NCBI GenBank assembly: GCA_902712845.1
Contig: LR743504.1
Span: forward strand, 2,826,001-2,890,000
DNA length: 64,000 bases
Direction: 5' to 3'
From: Methylobacterium bullatum
Lineage (GTDB): Bacteria; Pseudomonadota; Alphaproteobacteria; Rhizobiales; Beijerinckiaceae
The notes under the pieces were generated by a model, which saw only the letters and a list, made by a program, of their open reading frames with translations, was not told the origin of the DNA and did no database searches. How positions within the stretch are numbered: position 1 is the first letter of the stretch; every line of letters starts with the position of its first letter. Positions 58,714 through 64,000 of the stretch are shown here, in pieces. The translations under genes were made by a program, and so were the position numbers.

Positions 58714-58828
58714 GCGTTGATTTCCCCTCTATTTCCGCGGGATGGCCCGGCCGAACCGTCCTCGTTCTCGACAAATTAACGCGGCACCTCGACTTTCCGC
58801 CAGGGCGCGGCTTACGTTTCAGGTCATT

Positions 58829-59200
58829 ATGTCAGAGCCTTCATCACGGAATCACAGGCGGTGCGGCTTCGTCCCCCGTCTGGCCCTCGTCCTCGGCGGC
58901 CTTCTCGCCGCGGGAGGATGCTCCGGCGACCTCAACGCCATGCGCGGCGCCTATACGCTCGCCGGGGGCGGCCCGAAGGATGTGAAGGCGCCCGATTTCG
59001 TGGTGCAATCCCGCAAGACTGACGCCGAATACCTGCCCGTCGGCGTCGCAGCACCGGCCAGACCCATCAGCGCCCGCACCGCCGAGGGGACGAGAAGTCT
59101 CGAGAACGATCTGATGGGCGCGCGCGGGCGTAACGAGGCCAAGGGCCGCGCCGCCGAGAGCGCCGCCCGCGCCACAGCCCAGATACAGCCTGCACAATAA
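58829..59200 (+). CDS. hypothetical lipoprotein
   Basis: A 123-residue exported protein. Basic N-terminus 'SSRNHRRCGFVPR', hydrophobic stretch 'LALVLGGLLAAGG', then a Cys that suits lipidation (L-A-A-G-G-C). The mature part is Ala/Arg/Lys-rich without a known domain. The ATG at 58829 has AGG upstream. It is divergent from phaC and upstream of the aminotransferase gene. Confidence 0.65.
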   Translation: MSEPSSRNHRRCGFVPRLALVLGGLLAAGGCSGDLNAMRGAYTLAGGGPKDVKAPDFVVQSRKTDAEYLPVGVAAPARPISARTAEGTRSLENDLMGARGRNEAKGRAAESAARATAQIQPAQ

Positions 59201-59298
59201 CGGTCGGCTCCCAGCCGCCGAGATGGTAGACAGGCCGACCACGTCAGAGTGATGACAGTTTTGAACGCGCGAATCATGCGATTGGCGCATCGGATCCC

Positions 59299-60525
59299 GT
59301 GAAGCCCATGACCGATTTTCACCGCATCAAGCGCCTGCCCCCCTACGTGTTCGAGCAGGTCAACCGGATCAAGGCCCAGGCGCGCGCCAATGGCGCCGAC
59401 ATCATCGATCTCGGCATGGGCAATCCCGATCTCGACGCCCCGCGCCACGTCATCGCCAAGCTGGTGGAGACGGCGGGCCGGCCGCGCACGGACCGCTACT
59501 CGTCCTCGAAGGGCATCGCGGGTCTGCGCCGCGCCCAGGCGAACTATTACAAGCGTCGCTTCGGCGTGAGCCTGAACCCCGACACGCAGGTGGTGGCGAC
59601 GCTCGGCTCGAAGGAAGGCTTCGCCAACATGGCGCAGGCGATCACCGCGCCTGGCGACGTCGTGCTGGTGCCGAATCCGAGCTACCCGATCCACGCCTTC
59701 GGCTTCCTGATGGCGGGCGGCGTCATCCGCTCCGTGCCGGCCGAGCCGACTCCGGCCTTCTTCCCGGCCGTCGAGAAGGCGATGCAGCACTCGATCCCCA
59801 AGCCCGTCGCGATCGTCGTCTGCTACCCCTCGAACCCCACGGCCTATGTGGCCAGCCTCGATTTCTACCGGGACCTCGTCGCCTTCGCCAAGCGCCACGA
59901 GATCATCATCCTGTCGGACCTGGCCTATGCGGAGGTCTATTTCGACGGCGAGCCGCCACCCTCCGTCCTGGAAGTGCCGGGCGCGATCGACTGCACGGTG
60001 GAGTTCACCTCGCTGTCGAAGACTTTCTCCATGGCCGGGTGGCGCATGGGCTTCGCCGTCGGCAACGAGCGCCTGCTCGCGGCGCTGACCCGTGTGAAAT
60101 CCTACCTCGATTACGGTGCCTTCACGCCGATCCAGGTCGCGGCGACGGCCGCCCTGAACGGGCCGGAGGATTGCATCGTCGAGATGCGCGGGATCTACAA
60201 GAAGCGCCGGGACGCGCTGATCGAGTCGTTCGACAAGACCGGCTGGAAAATCCCGAGCCCGTCGGCCTCGATGTTCGCCTGGGTGCCGATTCCGGAAAAG
60301 TATCAGAGCCTCGGCAGTCTCGAATTCTCCAAGCTGCTTCTCGAGAAGTCGGACGTCGCGGTGGCGCCGGGGATCGGTTTCGGCGAGCACGGCGACAATT
60401 ACGTCCGTATCGCGCTGGTCGAGAACGAACAGCGCATCCGTCAGGCGGCCCGCAACATTCGCCGTTTCTTCGAGACGTCCGACCGTACGCTGCACAACGT
60501 CGTGCCGTTGACCAAAGCGGGCTGA
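59299..60525 (+). CDS. alaC: PLP-dependent aminotransferase (AlaC / LL-DAP aminotransferase-like)
   Basis: A 408-residue fold-type I class I/II aminotransferase. The PLP lysine is Lys241 in 'TSLSKTFSMAGWRMGF', with 'YPSNPTAYVASLDFYRDLVAFAKRH' and 'DLAYAEVYFDG' as family marks. It resembles E. coli AlaC (alanine from pyruvate) and LL-diaminopimelate aminotransferase DapL. Because dapA is present and alphaproteobacteria generally use the succinylase route, AlaC is my preferred reading. Confidence 0.85.
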   Translation: MKPMTDFHRIKRLPPYVFEQVNRIKAQARANGADIIDLGMGNPDLDAPRHVIAKLVETAGRPRTDRYSSSKGIAGLRRAQANYYKRRFGVSLNPDTQVVATLGSKEGFANMAQAITAPGDVVLVPNPSYPIHAFGFLMAGGVIRSVPAEPTPAFFPAVEKAMQHSIPKPVAIVVCYPSNPTAYVASLDFYRDLVAFAKRHEIIILSDLAYAEVYFDGEPPPSVLEVPGAIDCTVEFTSLSKTFSMAGWRMGFAVGNERLLAALTRVKSYLDYGAFTPIQVAATAALNGPEDCIVEMRGIYKKRRDALIESFDKTGWKIPSPSASMFAWVPIPEKYQSLGSLEFSKLLLEKSDVAVAPGIGFGEHGDNYVRIALVENEQRIRQAARNIRRFFETSDRTLHNVVPLTKAG

Positions 60526-60652
60526 CGCATCGAAGACGATGTTGCGGTGAGGAGACAGGTCGCGCCAAAGCGGCCGGGGCCCCTCTCACGTGCTTGTCAC
60601 ATGCCGTCCCGGTGAGCAGGGTCGCGCAATGTCGCCTGCCACCGAGGATCGT

Positions 60653-60865
60653 ATGCGCGGATTGACCCTGACCGTCGCGCTGCTGCTGGCCGGATCGGCC
60701 GGTGCCTGCGCGCCGAACCCGATTGTCGCGCGTGACCCCGTTCCCGCACCGGAGCCGGGTCTCAGCTATGTCTGCGATTCGCAGCCGCTCATCCTGAACG
60801 CGGTCCGCACCAATTGCGTGCCGGTGGAACGCGAGCCCCGGGTCGTCCTGCGCGCCAAGGGCTGA
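60653..60865 (+). CDS. small putative lipoprotein
   Basis: A 70-residue protein. The signal 'LTLTVALLLAGSAGAC' ends in a likely lipobox (S-A-G-A-C), then a short mature part with two more Cys. GAGGA lies five bases before the ATG at 60653, which beats the upstream in-frame ATG at 60629. No family is recognised. A strong terminator follows. Confidence 0.6.
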   Translation: MRGLTLTVALLLAGSAGACAPNPIVARDPVPAPEPGLSYVCDSQPLILNAVRTNCVPVEREPRVVLRAKG

Positions 60866-60893
60866 GCTTCGCGACACAGCGTCCCATCCATGA

Positions 60894-60921
60894 AAAAGGC
60901 CGGAGCATCCTCCGGCCTTTT
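60894..60921. terminator. intrinsic terminator after the small lipoprotein gene
   Basis: AAAAGGCCGGAG (60894-60905) pairs perfectly with CTCCGGCCTTTT (60910-60921), loop CATC, then CCTTTT on the plus strand. It can also stop the converging gene at 60949. Confidence 0.85.
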
Positions 60922-60948
60922 CCTTTTATAGGGCGATGGGCCCAGGTT

Positions 60949-61242
60949 TTAGCGAACGGCCGGTGCCGGGGAGACGGGCCGCGGCGCTGCGCTCGGATCG
61001 TTGGTGGTCATGCCGGGGGTGGACGGCATGGCGTTGCCCGGTGCCGTGCGGGCACCCGGCACGGTCGCGGTGCCGGTGGTGGCGGGGCCGGCCTCCATGC
61101 TGTCCCCCTTGCCGACCACACCCGACTTCGAACCAGCGGCGTTCGTGCCATGGCTCTCGGGCATTCCGGTCTGTGCGAAGGCGGCACCGGACAGGGCTAC
61201 GACCAGTGCGGCGGCGGCGGTGGAGATCTTGATGGCGGTCAT
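60949..61242 (-). CDS. small exported hypothetical protein
   Basis: A 97-residue protein with a signal peptide 'KISTAAAALVVALSGAAFAQ' and a low-complexity mature part rich in Gly, Ala, Pro, Thr and Ser with several 'P-G' steps. AAGGAG is seven bases before the ATG at 61242. The frame extends to 61416 without support. No family is recognised. Confidence 0.65.
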   Translation of the reverse strand: MTAIKISTAAAALVVALSGAAFAQTGMPESHGTNAAGSKSGVVGKGDSMEAGPATTGTATVPGARTAPGNAMPSTPGMTTNDPSAAPRPVSPAPAVR

Positions 61243-61469
61243 GGTGGGCTCCTTGCTGGATGCGCTTGTCGGTTGCGCTTGCGGGTTCAACGCGGGGAAT
61301 CCAGGCTGGTTGCCGGTTTGAACGGGAGGCATCTCCCGCGTGCGAGACCGGCCGGGTTCGAAAAAGTTGCATCTTGGCGCGGCGAGGACACGGACAGGCA
61401 ACCTCTCATGGGGCATGGTAAGGGCATGAGCGGCCGCGGCCGCATGTGAACACCGCGACGGAGCGACCC

Positions 61470-61790
61470 GTGCAGCATCTCTCGACCTTCGCCGCCGCAG
61501 GCCTGATCGGCCTCGGCCTGTCCCTCGCCACCGGCGCCGTCGCCCAGACCTCCTATACGGCCTCGCATGGCCCCTACATCCTGCCGACGGACCGGGCGAC
61601 GGGCCGTCCCGTCCCCGACGATGCGCGCGCGATTCCCGTGCCGAGCGTCATGAATGGCGGCGGGTTCGGCCTCAGCGGCAACAGCTATTTCGAGGATTCG
61701 CCGACGGAAGGTCCGTTGAACGGACGCAAGCGGCCGCACGAATTCGTCCTGGCCCCGGCGCGCGTCGCGCCTCCCGCCTACGGCCGCTGA
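61470..61790 (+). CDS. small exported hypothetical protein
   Basis: A 106-residue protein whose signal 'FAAAGLIGLGLSLATGAVAQ' ends near residue 25; the mature part is Pro/Gly/Arg-rich with 'SHGPYILPTDRATGRPVPDDARAIPVPSV'. I start at the GTG at 61470, because GGAG lies nine bases before it, whereas the GTG at 61446 has no ribosome site. It is divergent from the exported-protein gene at 61242. Confidence 0.6.
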   Translation: MQHLSTFAAAGLIGLGLSLATGAVAQTSYTASHGPYILPTDRATGRPVPDDARAIPVPSVMNGGGFGLSGNSYFEDSPTEGPLNGRKRPHEFVLAPARVAPPAYGR

Positions 61791-61793
61791 CAC

Positions 61794-62219
61794 CTATCCC
61801 CCCTTCTTGCGAAGGTTGGCCCACCGATCCACGAGGGCGGAGGCGGCGAGGCCTGCGGCATAGGCGACGAGGTTCCAGGGCGAGAAGATCCGCCCGAGCA
61901 GCAGGGCGCCGGGGAGCGTCAGTCTGAACGCGTCGAGCCACGGCGTATGGACGAGGCGGGAGAGCTCCACCACCAGGGCGATCGCACCGGCGACGAGGAG
62001 GATCGTCCGCCCATTCCGGTGTGGCAGCAACGCCGCGACCAAGGCGCAGACCATTGCCGCCCACAAGGCCGAACCGCCGTATTTGACGATTTCCCTCGGC
62101 AGACCGAGGGGCAGGAAGCGCAGGCTCAGCCCCGCGACGATGATCGCGAGACTCGCCGCGAGACAGCCCCCTCGCGACCGAATGCGGTGGGTGGGTCGGG
62201 AGGTGGTGGTTGGCGTCAT
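61794..62219 (-). CDS. DUF2809-family membrane protein
   Basis: A 141-residue protein with four membrane segments and the DUF2809 look ('GLPREIVKYGGSALWAAMVCALVAALLP', 'LVVELSRLVHTPWLDAFRLTLPGALLLGRIFSPWNLVAYAAG'). Its function is not known. It converges with the small exported gene with a three-base gap and is divergent from prfB. Confidence 0.8.
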   Translation of the reverse strand: MTPTTTSRPTHRIRSRGGCLAASLAIIVAGLSLRFLPLGLPREIVKYGGSALWAAMVCALVAALLPHRNGRTILLVAGAIALVVELSRLVHTPWLDAFRLTLPGALLLGRIFSPWNLVAYAAGLAASALVDRWANLRKKGG

Positions 62220-62345
62220 GCGGGTGAACGTCCCGGACCTGAGAGAGAGGAAGACGGGCGCCGCCGTTTACACCGGGCGGGCGTCTCGGTATCACCCGCG
62301 ATCACACGCTGAGCCCTGTACCTTCACCACGAGCCGAAACACCAG

Positions 62346-63474
62346 ATGCGCGCCGAGATCGAACAACTCTCGGATGCCGCCAAGCAGTCGATCGGACTGC
62401 TGAGGAGGCATCTTTGACTGGGATACCGTCGAGAAACGACTCGCGGAGCTGAACGCAGCCTCCGAGGATCCCAACCTGTGGAACGACGCCGAAGCCGCGC
62501 AGAAGGTCATGCGCGAGCGCGGCGCCCTCGAGGACGCCGCGGGCGCGATCAAGAAGCTCAGCCAGGATCTCGATGACGCCGCGACGCTCATCGAGCTCGG
62601 CGAGATGGAAGGCGACCAAGACACCATTCTCGAAGGCGAGAACGGCATTCGCGCCGTCGAGAAGGAGGCCGCGCGCCGCCAGATCGAGACTCTCCTGTCC
62701 GGCGAGGCGGACGGGCTCGACACCTATGTCGAAGTCCATGCCGGGGCCGGCGGCACCGAAAGCCAGGACTGGGCGAACATGCTCCAGCGCATGTACGGCC
62801 GCTGGGCTGAGCGCCGGAAGTACAAGGTCGACATCGTCGAATGGTCGGACGGAGACGAGGCCGGGATCAAGGGCGCCACGCTCATGGTCAAGGGCCACAA
62901 CGCCTATGGCTGGCTCAAAACGGAATCCGGCGTGCACCGCCTCGTGCGCATCTCGCCCTACGATTCGAGCGCGCGGCGCCATACCAGCTTTGCCAGCGTC
63001 CGGGTCTATCCGGTGATCGACGATCGCATCGTCATCGAGATCAAGGAATCGGATTGCCGCATCGACACCTATCGGTCGTCGGGCGCCGGTGGCCAGCACG
63101 TGAACACCACCGATTCGGCGGTACGCATCACCCACAACCCCACCGGTATCGTGGTGGCGTGCCAGCAGGAGCGGTCCCAGCACAAAAACCGAGCCACGGC
63201 CTGGAATATGCTGCGCGCCCGGATGTACGAGGCCGAGCTCAAGAAGCGCGAAGAGAAGGCCAATGCCGAGAACGCGGCCAAGACCGATATCGGCTGGGGC
63301 CACCAGATCCGGTCCTACGTCCTGCAGCCGTATCAGCTGGTGAAGGACCTGCGCACGGGCACCCAGTCCACCGATCCCGACGAAGTGCTGGACGGTGCAC
63401 TCGATCCCTTCATGGAAGCGTCCCTGGCCCAGCGCGTCTATGGCGGGGCCGGCGAGGTCGAGGACATCGAGTAG
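62346..63474 (+). CDS. prfB: peptide chain release factor 2, with programmed +1 frameshift
   Basis: RF2 ends translation at UGA and UAA. The frame from the ATG at 62346 meets an in-frame TGA at 62415-62417 after CTT, and the rest of the protein is in the +1 frame from 62416. The signals fit: an AGGAGG at 62403-62408 acts as internal Shine-Dalgarno, three bases before CTT-TGA-C. The joined product is 375 residues, with S-P-Y at 203-205 (SPF in E. coli) and the catalytic G-G-Q at 248-250. Low RF2 lets the ribosome pause at UGA and shift, which autoregulates prfB. Confidence 0.95.
62403..62418 (+). promoter_or_regulatory. programmed +1 frameshift site of prfB
   Basis: AGGAGG-CAT-CTT-TGA-C. The purine-rich stimulator is three bases from the CTT slip codon, as in E. 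coli, and even closer to the anti-SD sequence than the E. coli AGGGGG. Confidence 0.92.
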
Positions 63475-63501
63475 TCCTGGCTTCCCTTCCGCCTTGCGCT
63501 C

Positions 63502-64000
63502 CTAGCGGGCAGCGAGGAACTGCGCGTCCGATCCGCTGAGGACGCGCAGGAACCGCAGGGGGTCCACGGGCTCGCCGTCGATCCTCGTCTCGTAATGCAG
63601 GTGACTTCCCGTCGAGCGTCCGGTGGAGCCGACGCGGCCGATGGCGGCTCCGGCATCGACCCATTGTCCGGCGCCCACCGCGATGGACGAGAGATGGGCG
63701 TAGCGGGTGGCGAGCCCGTTGCCGTGATCGACCTCGACCATGTTGCCGTAGCCGCCGTTGTAATCGGCGACCGTCACCCGGCCGGCCGCCGTTGCGCGTG
63801 CGCTTTCCCCGAACTCCGCCTTCATGTCGAGGCCGGTATGCAGGGCGAGCCCGCGCGTGAACGGATCGAGGCGAGGGCCGAACCCGCTCGACATGCTGTA
63901 ATCCCCGGACAGGGGCCGCCGCAGGGGGAGGGCGGATGCGATCCGTCGCAGTCGCTCTTCCTCGCCCAGGGCCCGCTGGACCTGTCCCACGGCGATGCCG
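63502..64000 (-). CDS. M23-family metallopeptidase (partial)
   Basis: The C-terminal 165 or so residues of a LytM/M23 peptidase; the N-terminus lies beyond the right edge. Visible motifs are 'SSGFGPRLDPFTRGLALHTGLDM' (first His and Asp of the zinc site), 'GYGNMVEVDHGNGLATRYAHLSSI' and 'GRVGSTGRSTGSHLHYETR' with the H-x-H pair. Such enzymes cut peptidoglycan cross-links or act as amidase activators. It converges with prfB with a 27-base gap. Confidence 0.9.
   Translation of the reverse strand, partial: GIAVGQVQRALGEEERLRRIASALPLRRPLSGDYSMSSGFGPRLDPFTRGLALHTGLDMKAEFGESARATAAGRVTVADYNGGYGNMVEVDHGNGLATRYAHLSSIAVGAGQWVDAGAAIGRVGSTGRSTGSHLHYETRIDGEPVDPLRFLRVLSGSDAQFLAAR

Overview
The window looks like chromosomal DNA of a GC-rich alphaproteobacterium of the Methylobacterium/Methylorubrum (Hyphomicrobiales) type. 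The basis is gene content: a separate F0 ATP synthase operon with paired b and b' subunits, the GANTC methyltransferase CcrM, the CtrA inhibitor SciP (DUF1153), a fliF-fliG-fliH-fliN-flbD flagellar operon, a class I PHA synthase, a PmtA-like phospholipid methyltransferase, and a single bifunctional (p)ppGpp enzyme encoded beside rpoZ. The genus is an inference; no rRNA or species marker is present. Nearly the whole window is housekeeping chromosome. I found no phage, insertion sequence, CRISPR array, tRNA or rRNA.

Layout. 1-3.7 kb: the tail of a membrane protein, an SRPBCC protein, an alpha/beta hydrolase and an ABC-2 exporter pair. 3.7-6.5 kb: the F0 operon atpI-atpB-atpE-atpF'-atpF on the minus strand, with a clear promoter and an intrinsic terminator. 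6.7-10.7 kb: a DsbA-like thioredoxin, a DUF721/DciA protein, mutY and ccrM. 11.3-17.7 kb: an RlpA-like protein, a PHA-system protein, an ABC-F ATPase, an 865-base gene-poor stretch with a dispersed hairpin repeat and a possible small RNA, then an OmpA-domain envelope protein. 17.7-24.6 kb: a lytic transglycosylase divergent from dapA (with a consensus CtrA site between them), smpB, a tyrA-like gene carrying an in-frame repeat insertion, a NYN-domain protein and pyrE. 24.8-27.6 kb: rsh and rpoZ. 27.9-36.7 kb: a Tat-exported carbonic anhydrase, then fabD-fabG-acpP-fabF, an acyltransferase-3 gene, mltG, yicC and gmk. 36.7-38.7 kb: a glyoxalase-fold protein, an HpnL/LPG-synthase-like membrane protein and a small 2Fe-2S ferredoxin-like protein. 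38.8-47.3 kb: flagellar genes flbD, fliN, fliH, fliG, fliF, sciP, flgD and fliK. 47.6-64 kb: mnmA, a PmtA-like methyltransferase, a VTT-family protein, an orphan histidine kinase, bioB, a DUF808 protein, an FAH-family enzyme, a FadL-type porin, phaC, an AlaC/DapL-type aminotransferase, several small exported proteins, prfB with its programmed frameshift, and a truncated M23 peptidase.

How the parts work together. Four pieces of the alphaproteobacterial cell-cycle/flagellar circuit are present: CcrM, SciP, FlbD and class II/III flagellar genes. The DNA also carries matching sites: a TTAA-N7-TTAAC CtrA-type site between the transglycosylase and dapA, CtrA-like motifs upstream of fliF and ccrM, and a sigma-54 -24/-12 element upstream of fliK, where FlbD would be expected to act. 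A second theme is envelope building: fatty-acid synthesis, MltG, the Slt-type transglycosylase, RlpA, the OmpA-domain protein and lipid-modifying enzymes. The most unusual material is in repeats: a three-copy dispersed hairpin element and an inverted-repeat insertion translated inside the tyrA-like dehydrogenase.
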